DNA from: Paucimonas lemoignei
GTDB lineage: Bacteria > Pseudomonadota > Gammaproteobacteria > Pseudomonadales > Pseudomonadaceae
DNA: 64,000 bases
Assembly (NCBI GenBank): GCA_900475325.1
Contig: LS483371.1
Coordinates: forward strand, 2,170,001-2,234,000
Reading direction: 5' to 3'
Below, piece after piece: positions 29,198-38,015 of the stretch (position 1 is its first letter; each line of letters starts with the position of its first letter). A program made the position numbers and the translations under genes. The notes under the pieces were generated by a model. It worked only from the letters and a program-made list of their open reading frames with translations, ran no database searches and was not told the DNA's origin.

Positions 29198-29710
29198 ATG
29201 CCGTCCCTTGCTCGTCTTGTCCTGACTGCGGCGCTGCTGGCAGCGAGTCAACCGCTGTTGGCAGACCCTGCCGCTTCGTTTTCATTCGGCCATGCAGCGC
29301 CTGCGACGCAGGCGTCCCGCACTGTCGAACTGGCCTTGGGCGATATGTATTTCGAACCCAAGAGCGTGCAGGTTAAAGCCGGTGAGACGGTACGTTTCGT
29401 ATTGATCAACAAAGGGCAGCTGCTGCATGAGTTCAATCTGGGGGACGCCGCCATGCACGCCAGGCACCAGCAGGAAATGCTCAACATGCAGCAGAGCGGC
29501 ATGCTCACGCCAACCGGCATGCAGCATCACAAGATGGGCCATGGCGAAGGGCAGATGAAACATGATGACCCCAACAGTGTGCTGGTCGAGCCGGGCAAAA
29601 CCGCCGAGTTGACCTGGACCTTCGCCAAGGCCACTGACCTGGAATTCGCCTGTAATCTGCCAGGGCATTATCAGGCGGGGATGGCCGGCAAGCTGACAAT
29701 TACGGACTAG
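29198..29710 (+). CDS. copI: Periplasmic cupredoxin, copper-resistance protein CopI/CinA-like
   Basis: A 170-residue secreted protein with a signal peptide (cleaved after about residue 22) and a plastocyanin/azurin-like fold. Type-1 copper ligands are visible: His in LLHEFNLG, then Cys-x4-His-x4-Met in CNLPGHYQAGM. Between the strands sits a Met/His-rich insert (residues ~85-125, with MLNMQQSGM, MQHHKMGHGEGQMKH), typical of copper-binding CopI-like proteins that protect the periplasm. The ATG at 29198 has TGGAGAG upstream. It is divergent from copRS and followed by queF. Confidence 0.9.
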   Translation: MPSLARLVLTAALLAASQPLLADPAASFSFGHAAPATQASRTVELALGDMYFEPKSVQVKAGETVRFVLINKGQLLHEFNLGDAAMHARHQQEMLNMQQSGMLTPTGMQHHKMGHGEGQMKHDDPNSVLVEPGKTAELTWTFAKATDLEFACNLPGHYQAGMAGKLTITD

Positions 29711-29783
29711 GCGCTGAAAGCGAGGCGCAAACCCTATAAACTTGCGCCTTATTCCGTCCGCTCCACGTGATTCAGGTACCGTC

Positions 29784-30614
29784 ATGCATCCCGCAGCCGA
29801 ACACTCGCCGCTGGGCAAATCCAGTGAATACATTGCCACTTACACGCCGTCGCTGCTGTTCCCGATTCCGCGTGCCGCCAAATGGGCCGAGTTGGGCCTG
29901 ACAGCCGAAACCCTGCCTTACCAAGGTGTGGACTTCTGGAATTGCTACGAGCTGTCCTGGCTGCTGCCGTCCGGCAAGCCGGTGGTTGCGATTGCCGAGT
30001 TCAGCATCCCGGCGGATTCGCCGAATATCATCGAGTCGAAATCCTTCAAGCTGTACCTCAACTCGCTCAATCAAACCGCTTTTGCCGATCGCACCGAGTT
30101 GACCACGACATTGGTCAAAGACCTGTCGTCAGCGGCGGGCAAGCCAGTGGGCGTGCGGATTCGCAGCCTCGCGGACATCGAGCGCGAAGGCGTTGCTAGC
30201 ATGCCGGGTACCTGCATCGATGAGCTGGAGCTGAATATCAGCAGTTATGACCGGCCACAGCCGGAGTTGCTGCGCTGTGATGGTTCGCAGGTGGTCGAAG
30301 AAAGCCTGCACAGCCATTTGCTCAAATCCAATTGCCCGGTTACCAGCCAGCCGGATTGGGGCAGTGTTGCCGTGGAGTATCGGGGGGCAAAGTTGGATGC
30401 TGGGAGTCTGCTGGCTTACATCGTCAGCTTCCGCCAGCACTCGGACTTCCATGAGCAATGCGTCGAGCGGATCTTCATGGACCTGCAAGTGTTGCTCAAA
30501 CCGGAGAAATTGACGGTCTATGCGCGCTATGTGCGCCGTGGCGGACTCGATATCAATCCGTACCGCAGTACCGAGGTCATCAACCCGGATAACCGTCGGT
30601 TGGCCCGACAGTAA
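29784..30614 (+). CDS. queF: NADPH-dependent 7-cyano-7-deazaguanine (preQ0) reductase QueF
   Basis: A 276-residue, two-lobe (YqeF-type) QueF that reduces preQ0 to preQ1 in queuosine biosynthesis. Key features are the [17 protein letters not shown] motif, the thioimide-forming Cys184 in [12 protein letters not shown] and His223-Glu224 in DFHEQC. The start at 29784 gives the conserved length. It lies 73 bases after copI; in P. putida the copper-induced cinA-cinQ pair has the same order, so copper-linked expression is plausible here. Confidence 0.95.
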   Translation: MHPAAEHSPLGKSSEYIATYTPSLLFPIPRAAKWAELGLTAETLPYQGVDFWNCYELSWLLPSGKPVVAIAEFSIPADSPNIIESKSFKLYLNSLNQTAFADRTELTTTLVKDLSSAAGKPVGVRIRSLADIEREGVASMPGTCIDELELNISSYDRPQPELLRCDGSQVVEESLHSHLLKSNCPVTSQPDWGSVAVEYRGAKLDAGSLLAYIVSFRQHSDFHEQCVERIFMDLQVLLKPEKLTVYARYVRRGGLDINPYRSTEVINPDNRRLARQ

Positions 30615-30631
30615 ACGCCTGGATGTGAATC

Positions 30632-30664
30632 AAGCCCGTCACTGATCATGACGGGCTTTTTGTT
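30632..30664 (+). terminator. queF terminator
   Basis: AAGCCCGTCA (30632-30641) pairs with TGACGGGCTT (30649-30658), a 10-bp perfect stem, then TTTTTGTTG. It also lies at the end of the convergent DUF4404 gene. Confidence 0.9.
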
Positions 30665-30667
30665 GGC

Positions 30668-30931
30668 TTAAATACCGATATTGCCCAGGGTCTGGACGAT
30701 GTTGCGCAGGGTCCCGGCAATGCCCGGATGCTCAAGTTCGAAGCGCTCCACGGCCAGGTTGACGCCATCGGCGAGGCTGCTGTCCTGCGTCGCGCTTTCC
30801 AGTTCGATCTGCGACTGGATTTGCGCCATCAGTTGCTGCAGGTTCTCGCGCTCGCCTTCCGAGAGAGGCGGGTTCTGCTCCAGTTGCTCGCGCAGGGTAT
30901 TGAGTTGTTCTTGCAGTTCGCGGGCAGGCAT
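30668..30931 (-). CDS. DUF4404 family protein
   Basis: An 87-residue coiled-coil-like protein (starts MPARELQEQLNTLREQLEQN) with a short hydrophobic tail, matching the small DUF4404 family. Function is unknown. AAGGAG precedes the ATG at 30931 by 8 bases; the open frame extends further upstream but without a ribosome site. It is convergent with queF. Confidence 0.85.
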   Translation of the reverse strand: MPARELQEQLNTLREQLEQNPPLSEGERENLQQLMAQIQSQIELESATQDSSLADGVNLAVERFELEHPGIAGTLRNIVQTLGNIGI

Positions 30932-31063
30932 TGACGTGCTCCTTCTTTGATAAGTCTGTCCCATGGACCCTTCAGCGACGCTAAAGGTTCGTCGTGGGTA
31001 TGTGACAAGACTAATCCACTCTGGGACGGCTTGCATGATGGTGGTCAATGTTGCCGCCTGATC

Positions 31064-31202
31064 CTGCAGGAGCCAAGGTGTTGGCGAGTCGGCGCGAGCT
31101 GTATCTCTGTGGGAGCGAATTCATTCGCGAAAGGGTTGGTACATCCGATAGGGATTTGTCGTTTGTACGACCGCATTCGCGAATGAATTCGCTCCCACAG
31201 AG
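31064..31202. repeat. REP cluster upstream of DUF4404
   Basis: A degenerate GCAGGAGCCAAGGTGTTGGCGAG copy at 31064-31092 precedes a perfect 27-base inverted pair: CTCTGTGGGAGCGAATTCATTC... (31105-31131) and its complement (31176-31202), spacer 44 bases. The arm and inner loop resemble the copy at 9386-9446. Confidence 0.8.
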
Positions 31203-31221
31203 AGGTTTCCTATCGCCAGTT

Positions 31222-31845
31222 TCAGGGCTTTTCACCCTTGGTGCGGCGCAGTGCGATATCCGCCAGGCAGGACTGCAGATCACCCAGGTGATCAACGACC
31301 GAATGGGCGCCCAGTGCGTACAGCTGCAACGTGGCCTGCCCGCGTCGGTATTCACGCTCTGCGTCAGTCAGAGCCTCCCATTGGGTCGCAGAGAAGCCGC
31401 ACAATGAGCCACAGGAGGCCAGGCCCACCGTCCACAAGCCTGCATTGAGGCCTGATTGCAGCAGGCGCGGTTCGCCGCTGACCAGTACGCAACCTTCCAG
31501 CTGGCTGGCGTCGAGGGTCATCAGCGCTTGCCAACAGGCGTGAGGTGCAGGCCAGCGTGCCGTGACGGCGGGTGTGGCATTGATCAAGTCTGCGAGAGGG
31601 CGCGCTAATGTTTCGCTGACGCTGGCAGGGAGTTCCTCCAGCCATGCACACGGCACGCCCTGTTGTTTAAGGCCTTTGAGCACCTCAATTGCGCCGGGTG
31701 TCGGTCGCAGTTGCTCATCGCTAAGGGAGAGGTCCTGGCGATTGGGTGTGCGCGCTACCTGCGCGCCGAAATCCACCAGGCAGCCGCTCAACCCGAACAG
31801 GACAGCAGTGAAGGCGGGCAGGGGCATTGTCACGGGCGCGAGCAT
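31222..31845 (-). CDS. Phosphonatase-like HAD protein, probably catalytically inactive
   Basis: A 207-residue HAD-fold protein. The C-terminal half (RWPAPHACWQALMTLDASQL, then GLNAGLWTVGL and GAHSVVDHLGDL) aligns by eye with phosphonoacetaldehyde hydrolase (PhnX). The N-terminal motif reads VLFGLSGCLVDFG, where PhnX has FDWAG-like; the nucleophilic Asp is replaced by Gly. The second Mg-binding motif (GDT in PhnX) reads SGEP. The cap domain is shortened. It probably is a pseudoenzyme or a divergent member; function unknown. Confidence 0.75.
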   Translation of the reverse strand: MLAPVTMPLPAFTAVLFGLSGCLVDFGAQVARTPNRQDLSLSDEQLRPTPGAIEVLKGLKQQGVPCAWLEELPASVSETLARPLADLINATPAVTARWPAPHACWQALMTLDASQLEGCVLVSGEPRLLQSGLNAGLWTVGLASCGSLCGFSATQWEALTDAEREYRRGQATLQLYALGAHSVVDHLGDLQSCLADIALRRTKGEKP

Positions 31846-32054
31846 GGCGTTATCTCTTAAATAACGCTGAACGCTACGGCGCTTGTGTGACAGAAAGATG
31901 AAGGTCTGATGATGGCGTTTAAAGCTGTTTTAGGTGTCTGACAGATATCCGTCTACGCGACCCTGCCTTATTGGCTGCATATGCCTTTATACTGCTGGCC
32001 TTGACGTGTGGGGGCGTAGCACCCGCTTCATAACCTTTGTGAGGAGTATCAGCT

Positions 32055-32756
32055 ATGCCCGAGACCGGTGCAGGCTCGTTGAATCGTCTGGCCAGGCTGT
32101 TTTTCTGTGCTGGCGTAGTTCTGGCGCCAATGGCTGCGCAGGCTGCCGAGGAAGACCCGTGGGAAAGCGTCAACCGGGTGACTTTCCGTTTCAACGACAT
32201 CATCGACACTTACGCCTTGAAGCCGGTTGCCCAGGGCTATCAGTTCATCGCCCCACAGTTTGTTGAAGACGGTGTTCACAACTTCTTCAACAACATTGGC
32301 GATGTCGGCAATTTCGCCAACAATGTGTTGCAGGCCAAACCTGCTGCTGCGGGCGTCGACACCGCGCGTTTGATTTTCAACACCACCTTCGGGTTGTTGG
32401 GCTTCATTGACGTCGGTACCAAGATGGGCCTGCAGCGCAGCGACGAAGACTTCGGTCAGACCCTGGGCTACTGGGGTGTCAGCAGCGGTCCTTACGTGGT
32501 GCTGCCACTGATGGGCCCAAGCACCGTGCGTGATGCGATCGCCAAGTATCCGGACACCTACACCAGTCCGTATCGCTACATCGACCACGTGCCGACCCGC
32601 AACACGGCGCTGGGCGTGAACCTGATCGACACGCGCGCCAGCTTGCTGTCGGCCGAGCGCCTGATCAATGGCGACAAATACATTTTCATCCGCAATGCCT
32701 TCCTGCAGAACCGCGAATTCCGGGTCAAGGATGGTCAGGTAACCGACGACTTCTGA
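32055..32756 (+). CDS. mlaA: MlaA/VacJ-family phospholipid-transport protein
   Basis: A 233-residue MlaA-family protein that, in the retrograde Mla pathway, removes phospholipids from the outer leaflet. The family core is clear: DPWESVNRVTFRFNDIIDTY, FANNVLQAKPAAAGVDTARL, GFIDVGTKMGL and EDFGQTLGYWGVSSGPYVVLPL. The leader (about 30 residues, ending AAQA-AEED) lacks the lipobox cysteine that MlaA lipoproteins use, so it looks like a type I signal peptide. GAGGAG precedes the ATG; a terminator follows. Confidence 0.92.
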   Translation: MPETGAGSLNRLARLFFCAGVVLAPMAAQAAEEDPWESVNRVTFRFNDIIDTYALKPVAQGYQFIAPQFVEDGVHNFFNNIGDVGNFANNVLQAKPAAAGVDTARLIFNTTFGLLGFIDVGTKMGLQRSDEDFGQTLGYWGVSSGPYVVLPLMGPSTVRDAIAKYPDTYTSPYRYIDHVPTRNTALGVNLIDTRASLLSAERLINGDKYIFIRNAFLQNREFRVKDGQVTDDF

Positions 32757-32773
32757 TCGTCGTTACGTGAATA

Positions 32774-32805
32774 AATAAAGGCGACCTGTGGTCGCCTTTA
32801 TTTTT
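32774..32805 (+). terminator. mlaA terminator
   Basis: AAAGGCGACC (32777-32786) pairs with GGTCGCCTTT (32790-32799) in a 10-bp stem with a 3-base loop, then ATTTTT. Confidence 0.9.
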
Positions 32806-32834
32806 GCGTATTTGTGAACCAGTTCCGCCCTGGT

Positions 32835-33134
32835 TCAGCTCATCGAGACAATGCTCAGGCCCAATTTCTGCCCTCCATCGGCCTCATCAGTCGTCCAGAC
32901 CACCTCTGTTTCCGCTTCCAGACCTTTGAGCGCGGCGTGCTCCGAATCGATCCTCACGCTGAGCTTGTCGCCCACCTTGAACGTGCGCGGCGCCTGCACC
33001 TGCATGCCCGAGCTAGACAGATCAAGGCACACCGCCGGGATGACCTGGCCTGCGTGCAGCAAGCTCACTTCGGCATCCACACGCATGCGGATGTAGTCTC
33101 GTTTCTCCTCGTAGCTACGATCATTGAGGCTCAT
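32835..33134 (-). CDS. PilZ-domain c-di-GMP-binding protein
   Basis: A 99-residue single-domain PilZ protein with both halves of the c-di-GMP site intact: RDYIR (RxxxR) near residue 12 and DLSSSG (DxSxxG) near 38. It is therefore likely to bind c-di-GMP; effector partner unknown. It is convergent with mlaA and divergent from the rssB-like gene, matching the order in other pseudomonads as I recall. Confidence 0.9.
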   Translation of the reverse strand: MSLNDRSYEEKRDYIRMRVDAEVSLLHAGQVIPAVCLDLSSSGMQVQAPRTFKVGDKLSVRIDSEHAALKGLEAETEVVWTTDEADGGQKLGLSIVSMS

Positions 33135-33398
33135 GTCTTGTCCTTCGTTTTCGTTGCTGAATTCATGGTTCTTATAACTCTGAGCGATTTGCGATGTAAA
33201 GACGCAAAACCGGCTGCTGGAGCGTGCTTGAAACGCCCGTCGGATGGGAGTACCGTCTGCGCCTTGAAGGGCACCTCTGAAACGTCAGTACCGGATCAAA
33301 AGTCCGACTCGCGGATCAGAGAGGCTAGAAGCGAATCCAGTACGCAGACCCGTGAACCGGGTTGCCTACGCCAACCTACTCTGGCGCCGTTTGCCCAC

Positions 33399-34583
33399 AT
33401 GCAGAAAACCAGTGCCACGCTGCTGATAATCGATGACGACGAAGTAGTGCGCGCGAGTCTTGCCGCCTATTTGGAAGACAGTGGCTTCAGCGTCCTGCAA
33501 GCCACTAATGGCCTGCAGGGCATACAGATATTCGAGCAGGACACGCCCGATCTGGTGATTTGCGACCTGCGCATGCCACAGATGGGCGGGCTTGAGCTGA
33601 TTCGTCAGGTGACTGCGATTGCGCCAGAGACGCCGGTTATCGTGGTGTCCGGGGCGGGCGTGATGAACGATGCCGTCGAAGCGTTGCGCTTGGGAGCTGC
33701 CGATTACCTGATCAAGCCGCTGGAAGACCTGGCAGTCCTGGAACACTCTGTTCGCCGGGCGCTGGATCGCGCGCGCCTGATGCAGGAAAACAGTGTTTAT
33801 CGGCAAAAACTCGAAACCGCGAACCGCGAACTCGAAGCCAGCCTGCATCTGTTACAGGAAGACCAGGACGCGGGTCGTCAGGTGCAGATGAACATGTTGC
33901 CGATCACGCCATGGTCGATCGATCAATTCAACTTCGCTCACGAAATCATCCCTTCGCTGTACCTGTCGGGGGATTTCGTCGACTACTTCCGTGTCGATGA
34001 GCGTCGTGTGGCGTTCTACCTGGCGGATGTTTCCGGGCATGGCGCATCGTCTGCGTTCATCACCGTGCTGCTGAAGTTCATGACCACGCGCCTGCTGTTT
34101 GAATCCAAGCGCGGCGGTACGCTGCCTGAGTTCAAACCATCGGACGTGCTGGGTCATATCAATCGCGGGCTGATCAGCTGCAAGCTGGGCAAACACGTGA
34201 CGATGGTCGGCGGCGTGATCGATGAAGAATCAGGCCAGTTGACCTACGCGGTGGGCGGCCATTTGCCGCTGCCTGTGTTATATACGCCCCACGAAACACG
34301 CTATTTGCAAGGCCGTGGTTTACCGGTCGGTTTGTTCAATGAGGCAACCTATCAGGATCATGTGATCGACCTGCCTGAGTCGTTCAGCCTGACCCTGTTG
34401 TCTGACGGCATTCTCGATCTGTTACCCGGTGATACACTCAAAGAGAAAGAGGCCGCATTGCCAGAACTGGTGAAAGCGGCGGGTGGCAGCCTGGATGGCT
34501 TGCGCCAGACTTTTGGATTGGCCACGCTCGGGGAGATGCCGGATGATATCGCCTTGTTAGTGTTGAGCAGGAACCTTGAATGA
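33399..34583 (+). CDS. rssB: Response regulator with PP2C phosphatase output (RssB-like)
   Basis: A 394-residue protein: receiver domain (DDDEVVRASLAAYLED; phospho-Asp56 in VICDLRMPQMGG; Lys in DYLIKPLED), a helical linker (about 130-160) and a PPM/PP2C-type phosphatase (SGDFVDYFRVDER, LADVSGHGASSAF, SDGILDLL, GEMPDDIALLVL). Such proteins act on anti-anti-sigma factors; the following STAS gene, overlapping by four bases, is the obvious substrate. In P. aeruginosa the homologue is called RssB and takes part in RpoS or partner-switching control. The start at 33399 fits the receiver fold. Confidence 0.9.
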   Translation: MQKTSATLLIIDDDEVVRASLAAYLEDSGFSVLQATNGLQGIQIFEQDTPDLVICDLRMPQMGGLELIRQVTAIAPETPVIVVSGAGVMNDAVEALRLGAADYLIKPLEDLAVLEHSVRRALDRARLMQENSVYRQKLETANRELEASLHLLQEDQDAGRQVQMNMLPITPWSIDQFNFAHEIIPSLYLSGDFVDYFRVDERRVAFYLADVSGHGASSAFITVLLKFMTTRLLFESKRGGTLPEFKPSDVLGHINRGLISCKLGKHVTMVGGVIDEESGQLTYAVGGHLPLPVLYTPHETRYLQGRGLPVGLFNEATYQDHVIDLPESFSLTLLSDGILDLLPGDTLKEKEAALPELVKAAGGSLDGLRQTFGLATLGEMPDDIALLVLSRNLE

Positions 34584-35062
34584 GTACCGGTAGAATCCAG
34601 TTCGCCGAGCAGGAAGGCACTTTCGTCCTCAAGTTCGTTGGGGAAGTGCGTTTGACCCTGTGTTCGGCTTTGGATGCGACTATTGAGCGAATCTTCACCG
34701 CGCTGAATTTCTCGGCGGTCGTGATCGATCTCACTGAAACCCGCAGCATCGACAGCACGACACTGGGCCTGCTGGCCAAGTTGTCGATTCTGTCACGGCA
34801 AAAAGTCGGGTTGCTACCCACGTTGGTGACGACTCACGAAGACATCACTCGCCTGTTGCAGTCCATGGGCTTCGACCAGGTGTTCAACATTGTTGACCGT
34901 CCGATGACGCGCCCGGAGTGCCTGACGGATCTGCCGTCCCAGGATCAGTGCGAGGAAGTGGTCAAGGCCAAGGTTCTGGAGGCGCACAAGATCCTCATGG
35001 GCCTGAACGACTCCAACCGCGAAGCTTTCCACGACCTGGTGAATGCGCTAGAGCGGCACTGA
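34580..35062 (+). CDS. rssC: STAS-domain anti-anti-sigma factor (RssC-like)
   Basis: A 160-residue protein with a STAS domain (about 1-110) and a helical C-terminal tail. The phospho-acceptor region is ETRSIDSTTLGLLAKL (Ser59/Thr60). The four-base ATGA overlap with rssB shows coupled translation, which suits a phosphatase and its STAS substrate. The target (anti-sigma kinase or flagellar/RpoS pathway) is not in this window. Confidence 0.87.
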   Translation: MSTGRIQFAEQEGTFVLKFVGEVRLTLCSALDATIERIFTALNFSAVVIDLTETRSIDSTTLGLLAKLSILSRQKVGLLPTLVTTHEDITRLLQSMGFDQVFNIVDRPMTRPECLTDLPSQDQCEEVVKAKVLEAHKILMGLNDSNREAFHDLVNALERH

Positions 35063-35085
35063 TCAGTCGTTAAATTCCAGGTATT

Positions 35086-35120
35086 AAAAAGGGCGGCATC
35101 CGAGAGGATGCCGCCCTTTT
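35086..35120. terminator. Bidirectional terminator between rssC and tal
   Basis: GGGCGGCATCC and GGATGCCGCCC form an 11-bp perfect stem with a GAGA loop; five A precede and TTTT follow, so it can act for both convergent genes. Confidence 0.9.
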
Positions 35121-35137
35121 ACATTGCGTGTTGCAGG

Positions 35138-36064
35138 TCAGACCTTGGCGCGCAGCAGTGCCTCGAGTTTTTCCTGATCGCGAGCGAACTGACGGATGCC
35201 TTCAGCCAGTTTCTCGGTCGCCATCGCGTCTTCGTTGGAAGCCCAGCGGAATTGGCTCTCGGTCAGCGTCTGACGCGGTTCACCCGCATTGCCAGGGGCC
35301 AGCTTGCGCTCCAGCGTGCCAGTATCTTCTGCCAGTTTCTGCAGCAGGTCCGGGCTGATGGTCAGGCGATCACAGCCTGCCAGTTGCTCGATCTGGCTGA
35401 GATTACGGAAGCTGGCGCCCATGACCACGGTCTTGTAGTCATTGGCCTTGTAGTAGTTGTAGATGCGGCTCACGGACTTCACGCCCGGATCCTCTGCGCC
35501 TACGTAATCCTTGCCTTCGGCCTTCTTGTACCAGTCGTAGATGCGGCCAACGAACGGCGAGATCAGGAACACGCCCGCATCCGCGCAAGCCTGGGCCTGG
35601 GCAAAGGAGAACAGCAGCGTCAGGTTGCACTGGATGCCTTTCTTTTCCAGCACTTCGGCAGCGCGGATACCTTCCCAGGTCGAGGCCAGCTTGATCAGGA
35701 TGCGATCCTTGCTGACGCCAGCCTGGTCGTACATCTCGATCAGACGTTCTGCGCGTTCGATACACGCATTTGTGTCGAATGACAGGCGAGCGTCCACTTC
35801 AGTAGAAACGCGGCCGGGCACGACCTTGAGAATTTCCTGGCAAATGGCAACGGCGAAACGGTCGGAGGCCAGACCGATGTCACCCTTGCTGCCGCTGAAG
35901 GCTTCTTTCAGGCGCTCGGCATTGCTCTCGCTCGAACCGGCCTTGAGCAGCAGGGAAGGGTTGGTGGTGGCGTCGACGGGCTTGAGCTTTTCGATGGCAG
36001 CGAAGTCGCCCGTGTCGGCAACAACGGTGGTGAATTGTTTGAGTTGTTCCAGCTTGGAAGTCAT
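35138..36064 (-). CDS. tal: Transaldolase
   Basis: A 308-residue transaldolase of the pentose-phosphate pathway, exchanging dihydroxyacetone units between sugar phosphates. The N-terminal [26 protein letters not shown] and the Schiff-base region [13 protein letters not shown] (catalytic Lys) are diagnostic; [19 protein letters not shown] and [12 protein letters not shown] follow. The ATG at 36064 has AGGACAGAG upstream; earlier in-frame ATGs lack it. Length is normal for TalB. Confidence 0.96.
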   Translation of the reverse strand: MTSKLEQLKQFTTVVADTGDFAAIEKLKPVDATTNPSLLLKAGSSESNAERLKEAFSGSKGDIGLASDRFAVAICQEILKVVPGRVSTEVDARLSFDTNACIERAERLIEMYDQAGVSKDRILIKLASTWEGIRAAEVLEKKGIQCNLTLLFSFAQAQACADAGVFLISPFVGRIYDWYKKAEGKDYVGAEDPGVKSVSRIYNYYKANDYKTVVMGASFRNLSQIEQLAGCDRLTISPDLLQKLAEDTGTLERKLAPGNAGEPRQTLTESQFRWASNEDAMATEKLAEGIRQFARDQEKLEALLRAKV

Positions 36065-36230
36065 GAGTGTGCTCTGTCCTGTGCGGTTAAGTGACATTAC
36101 CCGAGCGTTGTCGCCCACTCAAGGGCGCAAAGCATAACGACGCTCCAGAACTGTGCGTCCTGCTGCCCGGGTGGGCGAAAACTCGATCCAGACTGGTTGG
36201 AGCGCCATGCAGGCTGCTTGTTCCCCGCGT

Positions 36231-37241
36231 TTAGCGACCTTCCAGCAGACTGCCTGCCTGATCCAGCAACGCCAGCGGATCCTGGGTCTTGTGGATGTCG
36301 ACTGACAGCAACTGGCGAAAGCGCCGCGCACCCGGGAAGCCCGTCCCCAGCCCAAGCACATGGCGAGTGACGTGATGCATGGACCCGCCACTTTCAATGT
36401 GCGCCGCAATATAAGGTCGCATCTCGGCCAGCGCCTGGGCACGTGACATCACCGGCGCGTTGCTGCCAAACAACTGCTGATCCACTTCTGCCAGCAGATA
36501 AGGATTGTGATAAGCCTCGCGCCCGAGCATCACGCCATCGAACACCTGCAAGTGTTCGTGGCATTGCTCAAGGGTTTTGATCCCGCCATTGAGGACAATC
36601 TCCAGATCAGGGAAATCCTGCTTCAACTGTGCAACCACGTCATAACGCAGCGGCGGGATGTCTCGATTTTCCTTGGGCGAAAGACCTTCCAGAATCGCGA
36701 TCCGCGCGTGCACGGTAAAACTCGTACACCCCGCGTCACGAACGGTGCCGACGAAATCACACAGCTGTTCATAGCTGTCGCGACCATTGATCCCGATCCG
36801 GTGCTTGACCGTCACCGGAATCGACACTGCATCGCGCATCGCCTTGACGCAATCAGCCACCAACTGCGGATGCGCCATCAACACCGCGCCGATCATATTG
36901 TTCTGCACCCGATCACTCGGGCAGCCGACATTCAGATTGACCTCGTTATAGCCCACTCCCTCAGCCATCCGCGCACACGCCGCCAGATCCGCCGCCACAC
37001 TGCCACCCAACTGCAACGCCAACGGATACTCCGCCGCATCATGCTGCAGAAACCGATGCGAATCGCCATTAAGCAACGCGCCGGTGGTGACCATCTCGGT
37101 GTAGAGCAGGGTGTGCTTGGATAACAGGCGCAGGAAGTACCGGCAGTGGCGGTCAGTCCAATCCATCATCGGCGCCACGGAGAAGCGGCAGGAGGGCCCG
37201 GTACTTGCGTTTAAAGGGGTTGAAGCAGCTTTAGTATGCAT
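36231..37241 (-). CDS. dusA: tRNA-dihydrouridine synthase A
   Basis: A 336-residue FMN enzyme reducing uridines 20 and 20a of tRNA D-loops. Motifs are RFSVAPMMDWTDRHCRYFLR, the catalytic Cys in LNVGCPSDRVQ, the KHRIGIN loop, and NGGIKTLEQC with GVMLGREAYHNPYLL in the FMN site. The ATG at 37241 (MHTKAAS...) gives a normal DusA length; the open frame continues to 37319, where the sequence is not conserved-looking. Confidence 0.94.
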   Translation of the reverse strand: MHTKAASTPLNASTGPSCRFSVAPMMDWTDRHCRYFLRLLSKHTLLYTEMVTTGALLNGDSHRFLQHDAAEYPLALQLGGSVAADLAACARMAEGVGYNEVNLNVGCPSDRVQNNMIGAVLMAHPQLVADCVKAMRDAVSIPVTVKHRIGINGRDSYEQLCDFVGTVRDAGCTSFTVHARIAILEGLSPKENRDIPPLRYDVVAQLKQDFPDLEIVLNGGIKTLEQCHEHLQVFDGVMLGREAYHNPYLLAEVDQQLFGSNAPVMSRAQALAEMRPYIAAHIESGGSMHHVTRHVLGLGTGFPGARRFRQLLSVDIHKTQDPLALLDQAGSLLEGR

Positions 37242-37474
37242 TTCGGTCCGCGTACTTTTTACCAGTTGCAGGTATTTGTTCAGTGTGGTCGCTACGGCAA
37301 CCCACTGAAGCCCTATCACAGGCTTCTATGCGCTGAAGTCGATCAGGCGTGCAAGTCTATCAAGTGCGTAAGCCCGACGCGCTAGGCAATGGCATCTCAT
37401 CTTCAAAAACCCGCCCTTGACCTCAACCTAACCCAAGGTCCGAGACTGCCCGCTCTTTCACTTGGAGCACCCCC

Positions 37475-37897
37475 ATGACCGAATCCATCCGCCCAACCGC
37501 ATTTAAGCTGTCCAACCCTCAAGGTCTTTACGATCCCGTCCCGAACGGTTATTCCCACGTGGCTGAGCTGCAGCCCCAGGCCCGGCTTTTGTTTATTGCC
37601 GGGCAGGGCGGGGAGGATGCTTTGGGGCAGCTTTCGCCTGAGTTTGCCGAGCAGGCGCGGCAGGCGCTTGCCAATCTGGGTATTGCACTGGCGTCCAGGG
37701 GGGCTGGTTACGGGGATGTGGTCAAACTTACGTTGCTGATCGTCGACCATGACGAGGCCAAGCTACGCAGTTGGGTCGAGGCACTTGATGCGGCGTGGGG
37801 GCGTGGGATGAAGCCGGTTTGTACGCTGATCCCGGTGCCTTGCCTGGCGTTGAGCGGGATGCAGATTGAAATCGATGCGGTTGCGGCGCTGGCCTGA
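37475..37897 (+). CDS. RidA-family protein (atypical)
   Basis: A 140-residue YjgF/RidA-fold protein. The LLFIAGQGGEDALGQLSPEFAEQARQALANL core and QIEIDAVAAL tail are typical. True RidA imine deaminases have an Arg in the ARSCVEV motif; here the aligned stretch is MKPVCTLIPVPC with no Arg, so deaminase activity is doubtful. No operon partner; the next gene is 118 bases away. Confidence 0.82.
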   Translation: MTESIRPTAFKLSNPQGLYDPVPNGYSHVAELQPQARLLFIAGQGGEDALGQLSPEFAEQARQALANLGIALASRGAGYGDVVKLTLLIVDHDEAKLRSWVEALDAAWGRGMKPVCTLIPVPCLALSGMQIEIDAVAALA

Positions 37898-38015
37898 GCG
37901 CGTTGTTGACCTCTCTGCATCTCGGGGCTGTATCCCGGGAAAGCAGGGGATCTGTGTCTGGTGGCTTTATTTTCAGCTTGATACTGTCCGCTTTCCCCTC
38001 ATTTGGATAGTGATC

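Noticed and set aside
32814..33398. In-frame N-terminal extension of the rssB-like gene
   Set aside because: The frame is open to 32814 but crosses the opposite-strand PilZ gene and is not receiver-like; the ATG at 33399 fits the family start.
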